NCBI RefSeq assembly: GCF_000149955.1
Contig: NC_030988.1
Coordinates: 3,647,362 to 3,711,361, forward strand
DNA length: 64,000 nt
Reading direction: 5' to 3'
Origin: Fusarium oxysporum f. sp. lycopersici 4287
Lineage: Eukaryota; Ascomycota; Sordariomycetes; Hypocreales; Nectriaceae
A model generated the notes under the pieces. It did not search any database. It was not told the DNA's origin and worked only from the letters and a program-made list of their open reading frames with translations. A program made the position numbers and the translations under genes. Every line of letters begins with the position of its first letter. The stretch's first letter is position 1. Shown piece after piece: positions 40,680-51,998 of this stretch.

Positions 40680-42522
40680 ACGTGAATCACAAGTATGTGA
40701 GCCAAAAATCCCTCATCCTACATCATCAGTATCTAATCAAATAATTCTCAAGCACCCAGTATGTCACAACCTAATAAAGAAGGTAGAATCCTTCTTGCAC
40801 TTCAAGCCCTTCAAAATAACCCAAAATTAAGCACCCGACGCGCTGCAAATATATACAAAGTCGATCGCAGTACATTACGTCGCCGCCAGAATGGCGCTCA
40901 ATCCCGACGCGACTGGACCCCAGGATCACGAAAGCTATCTAATCTAGAAGAAAGGACTTTAGTTCGCTTTATTCTAAAGCTAGATTCCCAAGGGTTTCCC
41001 CCAAAACTGTCTTTTGTTGAAGCAATGGCTAATTGTCTCCTCGCTGACCGCAACGCGTCACCTGTCGGCATACACTGGGCTAACAATTTTATCAAGCAAC
41101 AACCAGAGCTCAAGATGCGTTTCTTTCGGAGATATGACTACCAGAGAGCCAAATGTGAAGATCCGACTATTATTCGAAATTGGTTTAAGCTTGTAGAGAA
41201 CACAATCGCGAAATACGGTATCCAATCAGATGATATTTGGAACTTTGATGAGACTGGCTTTATGATGGGCATGATTTCAAGCGGAATGGTCATTACAGGT
41301 TCAGAAAGGCTTGGAAGACCGAAATCAGTGCAGCCTGGAAACCGTGAATGGATTACAGTCATCCAGGCGATTAATGCGGAAGGCCAGGCGATTGAGCCGT
41401 TCATCATTGGCGCGGGCCAAAATCACCTTGCTAACTGGCATGAAGAACCTACCCTCCCGCGCGATTGGGCTATTGCAATGAGCCAAAATGGCTGGACAAA
41501 TAACGAACTTGGCCTCGAGTGGCTAAAGCACTTTGACCGACGCACAGCCGATCGATCAGTTGGTTCCTATCGTCTTCTGATCCTTGATGGCCACGAAAGC
41601 CATCACTCTGTCGAATTTGAGAGATATTGTGAGGCAAATAAGATTATTACGCTCTGTATGCCGGCTCATTCGTCTCATCTACTCCAGCCTCTCGACATTG
41701 GGTGCTTTGGGCCGCTTAAAAAGGCATATGGTCGAGAAATTGAGGATCTGATCAGAAGGTCTGTACATCACATTTCGAAGACCGAGTTCTTTCCTGCCTT
41801 TGCCGCCGCCTTTCAAGCTACTATGACCGAAAAAAATATCAGAGGGGCTTTCAGAGGAGCTGGACTTGTTCCTTTTGACCCCGAAAGTGTGATCTCAAAG
41901 CTTGATGTTCAGCTACGGACTCCAACACCTCCCGTGGAGGAGGCCAGCCAGGCTCAGCCTTGGACTTCAAAGACACCAAAGACAGTTCTCGAGGCAGAAT
42001 CTCAGTCTGAATACCTGTATAGGCGAATCAGAAGGCACCAAAGTAGCTCCCCAGAGTCAATACTAGGAGCTCTGAAGTCACTTGCAAAGGGAACAAAGGC
42101 AATAATGCATGAGAATGTCTTATTGAGGGCTGATATTAGGGAAGTTCGAGAGGCAAATGAGATACTAAGCCGGCGCCGAAGGGCAAAAAGAATCCGACTA
42201 CAGAAAGGAGGAATGATGACTGTAGGAGAAGCAAGAGATTTAATTGATCAGATGGATGTTGATACGCAGGTAGTGGCCGAATCGTCGAGGAGTGGGGGTC
42301 AAGGAAGGTCGGCGCGACCGGGGGTTCGGCGCTGTGGTATATGCGGCAAGACGGGACATAATGCAAGAACATGTCAGGAGGATATTGAGGTATCTGGAGA
42401 AGAGGATAGTAAGTAATTTTAATTGATTAGCTACTTTGTGGTGTTTTTATTGCAATATTTAGTTTGAAGGCTAAGAAAAGTGGCTCACATACTTGTCTGG
42501 CTCACATACTTGTGATTCACGT
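40680..42522 (+). mobile_element. Pogo/Fot-type Tc1-mariner superfamily element
   Basis: The element is 1,843 bp, with perfect ~25-bp TIRs starting ACGTGAATCACAAGTATGTG and flanked by TA on both sides (40678-40679 and 42523-42524), as expected for this superfamily. A second GGCTCACATACTTGT lies just inside the right TIR as a subterminal repeat. The encoded transposase is open, so the copy may be functional. The right end abuts repeat 42522-42769. Confidence 0.93.
40761..42416 (+). CDS. Pogo/Fot-type DDE transposase with C-terminal zinc knuckle
   Basis: An uninterrupted 551-aa frame. Residues 1-60 form a psq-like helix-turn-helix (KLSTRRAANIYKVDRSTLRR); ~60-130 resemble the CENP-B-type DNA-binding region. 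The DDE-1 catalytic domain has WNFDETGF (first Asp), LLILDGHESHHS (second) and LLQPLDIGCFGPLKKAYG (third). Near the end a CCHC knuckle reads CGICGKTGHNARTC. Length and order are typical of autonomous Fot/Pogo elements. The start ATG follows the left TIR by 57 bp. Nothing is missing. Confidence 0.95.
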   Translation: MSQPNKEGRILLALQALQNNPKLSTRRAANIYKVDRSTLRRRQNGAQSRRDWTPGSRKLSNLEERTLVRFILKLDSQGFPPKLSFVEAMANCLLADRNASPVGIHWANNFIKQQPELKMRFFRRYDYQRAKCEDPTIIRNWFKLVENTIAKYGIQSDDIWNFDETGFMMGMISSGMVITGSERLGRPKSVQPGNREWITVIQAINAEGQAIEPFIIGAGQNHLANWHEEPTLPRDWAIAMSQNGWTNNELGLEWLKHFDRRTADRSVGSYRLLILDGHESHHSVEFERYCEANKIITLCMPAHSSHLLQPLDIGCFGPLKKAYGREIEDLIRRSVHHISKTEFFPAFAAAFQATMTEKNIRGAFRGAGLVPFDPESVISKLDVQLRTPTPPVEEASQAQPWTSKTPKTVLEAESQSEYLYRRIRRHQSSSPESILGALKSLAKGTKAIMHENVLLRADIREVREANEILSRRRRAKRIRLQKGGMMTVGEARDLIDQMDVDTQVVAESSRSGGQGRSARPGVRRCGICGKTGHNARTCQEDIEVSGEEDSK

Positions 42523-42769
42523 TATATTACATATATTACACACGCTGCGAAGCTTTGAGCTACCACCTCAAACTCTATAAGAACCGTCCAGGGTTAGGAC
42601 CAAAGCACCAATGAGATGATAAAGCGCCCCTACCATCGCTGAAAGTGGAGTCGCGGCAGTCTCGCCAAGTAGCCCCTTTCAAGTGAAAGAGGAAAACAGG
42701 GATAACGGCCCAATCAAGACGCGTCAAAGTCCTCTTTCAGTTGAATCTGGAGCTGGAATAATGATGTAG
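42522..42769 (+). repeat. ~245-bp inverted dispersed repeat, copy 2
   Basis: It is the reverse complement of 11546-11794, from TTATATTACATATATTACACACGC to AATAATGATGTA. It sits between the Pogo element and the truncated CorA-like gene, so it may mark the breakpoint that removed the 5' half of that gene. Confidence 0.8.
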
Positions 42770-43073
42770 GTCCTCAGAACATCCAGCAGGACTTCTTTTG
42801 GCTACACAAAGAGCTTTTTAGAACGTATTTCTCTGCGTGGAGACTTTACAACGACTATTTGGAGAAATTGTTGATTCAGATAGTAGGTATATCCAACGAA
42901 GTTGATTAATTGACTGATTTGTTCGCAGGCAAACAACGCGGTAGCCACCTTTATTGAGGAACTGACCGAGACGGAATACCATCATCTCACTGAGCTGGCA
43001 TTTCTTGAGACCCGCTTAGTACAAGTCCCCACTATGTTGGCAGCTTCAAGGGACGTCCTTGAAGAGCTATTAT

Positions 43074-46000
43074 CAGACCTGCGTATATCGATATCCATCG
43101 AAATTCTGGCCCTTATATCGATATCCAGATAAGTGGGAGAAATTATCTGGATATCGATATATCCAGGTAGATATCCATACAACAACATAGCCACTTTAGC
43201 AAGGTTGATATCCAGATAAACCACATATAATTCTTGTAGGCTAGAAGAAAGAACAAGAAAGTACCCTAATCTAGAAAGTCCTCTGCCTCTGTTTCAACGC
43301 TAAATTCAACAGCAACGCTGGAAATAACGCCCCTGCCACCGTGAGACTTGGGTACAATGATACCCTCGCACATCCAGTTGCCCACACACTCAACCTTCGC
43401 CAGGTTCTCGCAGGTCATGCTCTCTCTATCCCATGATAGCGTACGCCGCGCCGATGAGAAGTGAGACTCAACATCAGATGATTCAGGAGGGATTGAGAGG
43501 ATATCAATTGCCATGCGGGATAACCGCGGATATGCTTTCCTTTGATCTCGATGTAGCCACCACTGGAGAGGAGAGCCAGTTATTCGGGTCGGTGGTGCAT
43601 CAATAAAGGTTTCGAAGTCATCGGCGTCGTCTAAGATAGGACCAGTAACAGCAATATCGCTCAACAACTCATCCAGCTCGTTGTGCTGCCTCCCAGAGGA
43701 AGAGGACACATCTAGAGGCACCCGCAAGGATTCTGGGATTGGCGCGGCATTATATTCATCTAGCCAAATTTGCTGGGCAGCAGCAATAGCAGGCGCGTGC
43801 CAGGATTCTTGCCAATTCCGCTCAATGTATTTTCTTCGTTTCGAGGGATCGAGAAGGAGTGCGGCGGCATATACAGGTGTCTGGTCTGATAAGGTGTAGT
43901 ACTTATTAAGTACGAACCAGCCCATATCGATGCAGTGTACCATGTGGGGATCATGGTTTTCCTTTGAACTATAAAGCTCCTAAATAAGACAATTAGTTAG
44001 CCGATCAATTAGATAAAAGAAAAAACATCGCCACCGACCTTATACTTCTCGTACTGTCGCAATAAAACATCCATTATCGAGAGTGATTGGGAGAGTGTAG
44101 ATCGCGCCCCTTCGGCCAACAACGTAGTTGAGGCAAACGGCTGTAGGAAACGATGCGTCCGTTCAATAAACTCCCACTCTGAAGCTAGCAGGATATCGTC
44201 TTGAAGCTCTCTATCATGTTCAATTAGGAACTGTTTTACACGGGATTGGTAACGCAGAAAATTATCCAACAATCGATACCATGAAATCCAGCGTGTGGCA
44301 TTATCTATACCTAGTCGGAGCTTTATTTCATCGTCCCATATAGCCGTATGAAGCGTAGATTTACGTATCCAGACAGCGATGTTGTGTACTTTCCGTAGGG
44401 GCACGATATGCTGCCATCCAGTGAAGTTCTCAAGTATACGATTGCCTCTTCGCAAAGCTCTTCTTCTCTGATGGGCTTCATCTGTTCTTGTTGTCTGTCC
44501 GGCGTCGTGCAAGGTGCCGTAGAACTGTGCAAACAACTGATCGTTTGAGGTATCATCGGTGGCATCAAGAGCGGCGATTAGTGCCTCTTTTGAAGACGCG
44601 AGAAGAAATGCTTGAAGGGATAGGTTAATAATGTGGGCGACACAGCGGATACGGCGCTTAGAGGGATCAAACGTCAACTAGCAACCGATTAATCCTAATC
44701 CAGAGATAAGGGAAGGGCTATCGTACCCCATAGTCGTCTCGTAACCGCCGTGAGAGATAAGACAAGCAGGTATCATTTGAAGTGGCATTATCCCCTACAT
44801 GGTAGCCCACTTTAGAAGCAATGCCGTACTTTGCCAGTGTATCGATAATTAGAGATGCCTGGGTTTCACCACTATGGCTATAGAGACATTCCGGCATCGC
44901 TAGCAGTGCCCTTTGTGGCCGATGATCCTGATCAACCCATCGCGCAGAGATGGCGAGTATCCCATGGCGATGGGGCGATGTCCAGAGATCAGAGAGGATA
45001 TGGATCTTTGAGATGGAAGCTTCAAGAGTTGCCATGAGCTGAGAAGAATATAACTCATATGTGGCATCAATCAGTCGCATTAGAGCACTTCGGTTGGTCA
45101 CTAAAAGGTCCTCTATAGCAGGATTAGCTGCTAGCATAATCTCTTGCATCTCATCCCAGTTAATTGCTGAGAAGGCAAGCCGGCGGCGTGTGATTAGGCT
45201 GATTATTGCATCTAAATACCGATCGCGGTCGAACATACGGCGGAGAGAGACATCCGAGTAACGAGAGGGAAAGAAAGCATCAATCCGAGGGCGTGTGGCT
45301 TCCCTTTCATCATCTAGAACATCAGAACTGCCCCCAATGAGCGTGCGATCGAGGGAAGAGATAATATCGGCATGGCACCGCCGGGCGTGATGCCATGCGT
45401 TGTCCCGCTTCCGATTCGCCCAGGGCTTATCGGCAGGGCAATGGAGACATCGATACATCGCCATACCCCTGGATTTGCGCTTACGTGACCCGCCGGTGGT
45501 GTTCTGGGTGTCCTCATCAGGATACGTTGCTTTGAAGAAGAGGGAAAAGTCCAGAGACGTCCCAGTAATGGGCTGGTCCGAAATCGAGGGCGTAGAGGCG
45601 GCGGTGGTCTGAGATGATGCCATGGTCGATAAATCACCTGGATAAGCTAATTATGCTAGAATACCTAGGGCCGTTTGAACGAGTACTGAGATGGTGGTGC
45701 TGATGTTGAAATTGAGAGAAGTTGTCAGACAATTGGCTCCACAGGGATCATTGATGGCACCCGTCAATTGATGAGAGTTATCTAAAGAACAAAAGAAATC
45801 GAACAGCCATGTGTTCGGGAACAGCTATTTGAGCTCATGTTAGGATTATGCGACAGGCCAGATGTGAAACCGGATACGCGACCCCAAGGTACGCCCCGTG
45901 TTTCATATCCAGTCGCACGAACCTAGTGGTGATATGCGACAGAAGCCTTTTCATCATCTAATCGATTGATAAGATCTTTTCAGCCAATCAGAGAGCGGTA

Positions 46001-46162
46001 TTTCGGTGGATATCAATCTCGATATCAATTTAAGAGGCAGAGAGTTATATCGATATCGATATATATCAATATCGATATATATCAATATCGATATATATCA
46101 ATATCGATATATCCAGATAGCACGGTTGATATCGATATATCATATCCAAATACGCAGGTCTG
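43074..46162 (-). mobile_element. hAT element, complete, inside the CorA-like gene
   Basis: The ends are perfect inverted repeats CAGACCTGCGTAT, and the flanks carry a perfect 8-bp duplication GCTATTAT (43066-43073 and 46163-46170), the hallmark of hAT insertion. Both subterminal regions are rich in ATATCGATAT palindromes, probable transposase-binding sites. At 46060-46112 a 16-bp unit (CGATATATATCAATAT) repeats about three times. The transposase gene is open, so the copy may be active or recently active. Confidence 0.95.
43266..45623 (-). CDS. hAT transposase, BED-type finger, three exons
   Basis: Exons 45623-44727, 44677-44039 and 43979-43266 join in frame (introns 49 and 59 bp) to give 749 aa. 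The N-terminus has a BED-like finger (YRCLHCPADKPW ... NAWHHARRCH). Then come the catalytic core motifs HILSDLWTSPHRHGILAIS and GYHVGDNATSNDTCL, the join reading YG|LTFDPSKRRIRC followed by VAHIINLSLQAF, NATRWISWYRLL, and the dimerisation tail PLQWWLHRDQRKAYPRLSRM ... SSDVESHFSSARRTLSWDRE. Length and order match full-size fungal hAT transposases, and no stop is present. It is antisense to the interrupted CorA-like gene. Confidence 0.93.
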
Positions 46163-46767
46163 GCTATTATGTCTTTGTCGTGAGATGACCGATAGTGGAG
46201 ACGAGAAGATTACCGAATCGATCCGCATTGGCAGCCTTTCAGCAACATATCCGCGAATGTGCAGGCTACACCAGAGTAGCAGAATGTCTACAACAACGAG
46301 TTCAGAAGATCACACAGCTTTTGGCTAACACTTTATCCTTCCGGGAACAATTGAACGCCAAGGTGCAAAACAACAGTATGCTAAAACTGAACAACGTTAT
46401 TACTACCCTGACTGTACTATACTTGCCTGCATCTTTCGTGGCAGTAGGTTTCAACTGCCCATCTCTCCAGCCATATATAACGCTGATTAGTCACAGTCTT
46501 TCTTTGGTATGAACTTCTTCGATTTCGATAACGAGTCACGTCAGATCGTGGGAACCCCCATCCTTTGGATTTACTTTCTCTGCTCTGCGGCTATGACTGT
46601 CTTGACCTATATGTTTTATCATTTGTTGATCCAGAAAACACCGCTGAAGCAAATAACCTGGAAGATACCTTCAATAAAAATGTATATCAAGACGAGGACG
46701 AGAAAGAAGGAACTTGATAAGGGGCCAGAGCTTGTGTAATTTAGCAGAGGATTCCTATTACCTAAAT

Positions 46768-49700
46768 CTATGTACCGAGCGAGTTGCTGACATCTATCTG
46801 AAGCACCAAATACGGACCCTCAAGTATGTCCACCATGATACGTGCAATAGTCTCATTTCCCTCACAATAAACACTCAGCTTTGCTTGATAACCCGCTGAT
46901 ACACCGATATCTGCCAGCTTCGTAATCTTCGGCCGAACATCTGGACTTCGGGTTTCAATGTTTAGAAGAAGAAGATGGTCGCTCCCAGATTGCGACCCCA
47001 AAGCAAGAATCTTTCTCGAATGCTCGACAGTTGCGATCTTCAGAATACGATAGTTTTGGATGGGCGGATGGATGACTACCGTTGGACTCGATTCAAAACC
47101 TTCGTATCTGAGATGGAACAGTCGCTCCGCTTGTGAGGCTATGATGAGTTCGGATCTTCGGCTCTGATTATCACTCTGCAGGCACGCCATGTCGGTGAAT
47201 AATCTTTCGACATTATTGTTCATGGACTGGAGACGTCTTGTTAGAAGATGATGATATAGTTTCAGCAATACTAACCCATTGCATTAAATCTTGTTGCTTC
47301 ATATCTAAAGGCTCGATGATGAATACATTCACCGATAGAGTTGAACCATTGCGAACAATTATATAACCTTGGTTTCTCGTTTCAAGGGTCAGGCAGGTGA
47401 TCTCGCCTGGAGGCAATTCCAGGAGGGTAGCCTTTTGATCAACGATACAAACACCAGCATCTTTGTGTTCGCTCTTCGCCGTGTCCGAGTAGATGCTAAA
47501 TCATATGTTAGGATTGCTCAATATTTCTAGGAGTCATTTACCTTGCCGCTGGGGCAGGCTGAGGAGCTGGATCGAATACAATTCTGCCAGTGAATAATGA
47601 AGGACGGCCTCTCTTATCCTGAAGGATACAGGCCAAGGAGTTCCTGTCAGGAGAAACTGCCAGCATATGAATTTCTGGATGTGACAGGGTTACTCTGCTG
47701 TACATGTTCAGCTTACGGTCAAATTCGACGTCGAATATGTAACACTGTGAGAGATTAGTAGGTTAAGCTTGGAGACAATCTAGTAGTGTATAACTGCCTG
47801 TACTTACATTGAACAATTCATCTGTCGTTGCTGCGATCAAGTATCTGTTAGTTAGCCTCACTGATCTCCACGAGCGACTCCAATCTGCAAGGGAATACTG
47901 TCCAGCGACTGTCAGGGTTGACTCTCGTTCACTGTCCGTTGAACTCATTCTTGAACCCATACTATCGACCCTGCGGTACGGTATTGCATTGGCTAACCCA
48001 GAGCGGTCGTCGAATAGTGTGATGGTTTTGCCGGTCCAGTAGGCTACCCTACTACCGTCTGGCGAGCACACGCAGTCTTTGTACTTTAGCTTCTTATCCA
48101 CTTCTAGTCTCCATCGACGAATATTTGTCTGTGCGAGTGACTGCTTGCTCTTGCGTCGGAAAAGGCTATCTTTTATTAGTCATTCTTTTCCTATCATATT
48201 GATTATGAACCTACCCTAAAACCTTCTCTTGTGCCTTTTGAACTAGGGAATGAGGCATTGAGTCGTTTTCGGTGATGCTGAACTCGCTTTCCACGGTGCT
48301 GTACTTCTTCAGTGTCGTCTGCAAAAGTTCGACAATTCTATCTGCACCGCACCGGCTGCCCTGATCGATCAAGAGCACTTCACTCTCTAGGGACTTGAGC
48401 ATATATCTCACAGCACCTCCTTCCAAAGGACTCCGTTCGGCGGCCAATTTTATCAACTTTTCGTGCTGCTCAACAACTCCGCGGTTAATCTCGAACCCGA
48501 TATTGGATTTGTTGTACTGATAAAAATAGTCGACGTTTTTGTTGCTGTACAAAAGTCGTGACTCGCTGTAGCCTCCGAAGCCTTTGTATCCTTCTCCCAT
48601 ATATGTGAAAATGAGGCTGAGAATACAACCAAATGACCAAATATCACTATTCCCATTCATTGTCCTGCCTTCTAGTTCTGCTTCGACTGGTAGGAACATG
48701 TCTGTACCTCGGAAGTTTTGAGTCGCTGAGGCTTGGCTGGATTGGTCTTTGAAGCGTGTCCTGAAAAGATTACTTAGATCTGCTTGTGACCTTGTTCTTG
48801 TCTTCACTCTCGAGAGACCAAAGTCGCTAAGCTTCCATATCATGTCACGATTGGAAGCTTCTGATCTTCTGCGAGTATCGTGAAAGATAAGAATATTGCT
48901 CGGCTTGAGGTCCATATGGTAGCAAACAATCGGATCACCCTCTGATGTAGTCATCTTCCTGTGAAGAAAATCAAGGGCGTCCGCAAGCTCTCTAGCAGAG
49001 CGAATGATGCTCTCTCGTGTACTCGTGTCGCCAGGAGGTATTTCCGGATTTCTCTTCATATATTCCTGCAAGTCCAGATCTGCCAATGGCATGAGAAGAC
49101 TAAAGGTCGATGGCTTTCCTTCTATGACAATAGTGCCAAAACTCTTGAGGATGTTGTCATGCGTCGCCTGGCCGCTGAAGATATCTCTGATTGCTTTGAC
49201 CTCCTTCTTGAAGCTTGCCTTTGCGGTGTCGGCGCAGATAAAGTCTTTGCGAGCGACGGTCATGAGTCTCGAAGTAGGCTGACTGAAATTCCCATCCGTG
49301 GTTAAGTGGCCCTTCGGGATCGTGACTTTATATACAACGCCAAAAGCTCCGGTCCCGATCTGCTCTTGCTCCAGCCATGGCAGTGATATTTGGTCATCGC
49401 TGCGAATCGTCACAACATCTAGACTCCCAAGCACCAGGGTGCAGAAGGTGCGCTGCTCATCAAAAAAGTCTCGTCTATCAGACGGCCGTGAGAAGAGACG
49501 TTCAAGAAATTCCTTGCTGGCTGGTAAGAGGTTTGGTGTCTCTTGGTCTTCTTGAAACTCCGCCTCATTTCCAAACACTAGCTTATCCAGAAATTCCTTT
49601 GTGGCGTCGATTGAGCACTTGGCGTATATTAAAACTGCCAAGAAATGTTGAAGTTTCCTTTCCTTGACCTTTTCCGCAAATTTACGTGCGTTGACTTGGT

Positions 49701-51766
49701 CAGTGTCCGTTGGCATTTTTGCATTCGCGGCTTTCAAGGCTTCATAAACAGCCTCCAGATTTGACGGCGAAAGGACATGCTTGACCATTCCTCGCGTGGC
49801 GAACTTTTCTGTCGTATTTTTCTTTTCAAGGCCATCTTTGAGTTGTGATCTTATGCTATCGAGTAAGTCCTCATATAGCGACTCCTTCGTGAAAGCAAAA
49901 AAGCGCGAAGAGTTCGGCCGGTCAAGAGAGATAATTGACATCAAGACGAGGCCTTTAAGGTGGGAAGCGATATGGCGGAATAGGCGACGTCGTAACTCGA
50001 CTTCGGAGTCGCTGCTAATTTGATGTGGTTCTGAGTTATGTATCGACGAGGAGCGCTGAATTAGCCATGGGACAACTGTTGCAATGTCTTCAGGTACACA
50101 ACCACATATCGGGCATGTGTATGGAGGCCGAGCTCGCCGGAGCTCGCACCACTCTTTGAGTTCTGAAATTTCGTCTTTTGTTCCACAATCTTGATGATCG
50201 GCTTTGACATGCTCATCGAAGTCGCCTTCATCGTCAAAATACTGCTCCTCGTGATCAATATCGCAGCACCAGCTGATAAGCTTGTGGACCTCTTCCGTCC
50301 ATCTAGAAGAATGCTTGTCCTCCATATGCCTAGCCCACGCGTCGTATCGAGAAAACAGCTGAGGTGGATCGACACACTCTTCTGATATACAAGTATACGG
50401 CTCGATGTCATCATCAACATGTCTCCTATGAGGTTTCAGGTCGAAGTCGTGAGATATATATTCCATGCATACTTACTCCCAAGCTCTTTTCTCCTTGGCA
50501 GAAGCTGGTAACTTCTGTGCACAATATGGGCAACAGGTAACTGTTGCTTGAGGAATATCAGGGTATATGGCATCTCGCAGCTGAACAGAAACAATAGACG
50601 TAGCTCCCTTAGATCTAGGCGAGGAAGATTCGTATCTTTCCAATGCTTTACTTGAGTCTGGAATTGTGGGCTCGGTGACTGATATGTCAGATATAAGCTG
50701 ATTGACTCGTATTTGAAGTGGTTTTCGTGAACCTAGGTTAGATTTCTGTGCAGACACATCTATAGATTTGCTAACAGGCTCGTCAGTTGCTTCGGACGTT
50801 GGCTCATGTTGTCTCGGAGTCTTTAACTTCAGTTGATGACTGTGACGGTATTGAATACGAAAATATCGGAAAGCAATGGACACGGCCAATTGCTTACAGA
50901 GCGTGATAGAAGCCCCAGGCTTTCCCTTCCGCTTGGGTATATCGATGAGCTTCTCTTTCAGCCGGGAGAAAACCAAGCCCTCTGTTGACCCGTTGTCAAC
51001 CTTTTCAATGAACGAAGTAATCCTCTGCGTCAAATTCGTCGATGATGAATGGCGTATTGCCAAACCCAAACGATGAAGGCCATGGACAGCCTCTTCAAGA
51101 GCCTTTAAGGACTCAATCAGTGGAGAAGAAATACTTGCAGTATCTTCCGATTCCATTTCGGCAACGACTGATGGCTGTGAAGTGTCGCTCAAGTCGTATG
51201 TCTTTTGATCCTCGATTTCAACAACTATGGTGGAACCAGGAATCAGCTAAGTAAGTGATATCATGCAGAACAATCAACATGGACTCACTGCGTTCTAGGT
51301 TACGCATTGATATTTGAAGCAGTTGTAAAACCAGATTTCGAAGAGAGTCGCTGTACATCAATCGAGTGTCCAGGCACACACTCTCGTGAGCAAAGACGCC
51401 AAGGTACGACGCCCATTTTTCAAACTCATCCCGTAGAACCTCAATAACTGGAAGGCTTCTCGCATCTGGGACATGCAAAATGTCCGCAAATCTAGACCTG
51501 CATCGCTGGGATAGATCATAGATCTCTGACATATCAAATTTTTGTGATACGAATATGATATTCTGATAAGGCTTGCAAAGAGCTTCCCGTACCACCGAAA
51601 TAAGATGAGGATGATCTAGAGATTCACGGCACAACTGTATGTACTGACCAGCACCCCTCTTTTCAGCCTGATTCGTAATATTAGTAAAGGTTACTTTTGG
51701 TGATCCATTTGGTGGCAGACGGACCCACCAAAAGACAATAGCATGACCTTGTTTATGCAGGATTTG
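46768..51766 (-). CDS. C2H2-protein kinase-propeller protein, multi-exon
   Basis: Joined exons: 51766-51289, 51224-50477, 50425-48215, 48165-47808, 47744-47542, 47495-47276, 47226-46768, all in frame; the true 5' end is upstream and unresolved. The N-terminal helical region ends before SDISVTEPTIPDSSK. Two C2H2-like units follow (CCPYCAQKLP; YTCISEECVDPPQLFSRYDA; YTCPICGCVPEDI), as in a common fungal family. The kinase has IGTGAFGVVYKV, VARKDF, CYHMDLKPSNILIF, WKLSDFGLSR and NSDIWSFGCILSLIF, so it is probably active. The last ~410 residues (SPDGSRVAYWTGKTITLFDD, LAVSPDRNSLACIL) look like a WD40-type propeller. It is divergent from the protease-gasdermin pair, with only a few hundred bp between starts, and could be part of the same response; that is inference. 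Confidence 0.75.
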
Positions 51767-51998
51767 CTGTCAGTGCATTCAGCCCGTAAGCGCTAAGAGG
51801 CAGTGAATCTCTCGATACCTTGACGCAGTTGGTACCGATACTTCTGAAAATATTCGAATGGCTTTTCAAAAGTTCTTACCCCTCAATGGCCTCAATTTGA
51901 GCTGATGGTTGGTGAAGACATATGTAGCAACCTTTTTGAACTTTCTGCTTTTACCATCTTTGTTGTATTCTTATTATGGAAGCTTCTTAATCTCGAAG

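Larger units (their letters stand above)
42777..46740 (+). pseudogene. CorA-like magnesium transporter, 5'-truncated and split by a hAT element
   Basis: Pieces: 42777-42882 (FFWLHKELFRTYFSAWRLYN), intron to 42928, 42929-43073 (VATFIEELTETEYHHLTELA, RLVQVPTMLA), the hAT element 43074-46162, then 46171 onward. The C-terminal part encodes QKITQLLANTLSFREQL, VLYLPASFVA, an intron ~46445-46500, then SFFGMNFFDFD and ILWIYFLCSAAMTVLTYMFY. GMN before the second membrane helix is the CorA signature; members move Mg2+ or other divalent ions across a membrane. Across the hAT target site the frame does not simply continue, so there is an extra indel or intron. The 5' half is missing and a repeat lies at the break. 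Confidence 0.78.

Noticed and set aside
46060..46112. ATATCGATAT-rich tandem units as a satellite or centromere-type repeat
   Set aside because: They lie inside the hAT element and are mirrored at its other end, so they are subterminal transposon repeats.
43074..46170. Simple excision of the hAT element would restore the CorA-like gene
   Set aside because: The frames on the two sides do not agree and the gene also lacks its 5' half, so other damage exists.
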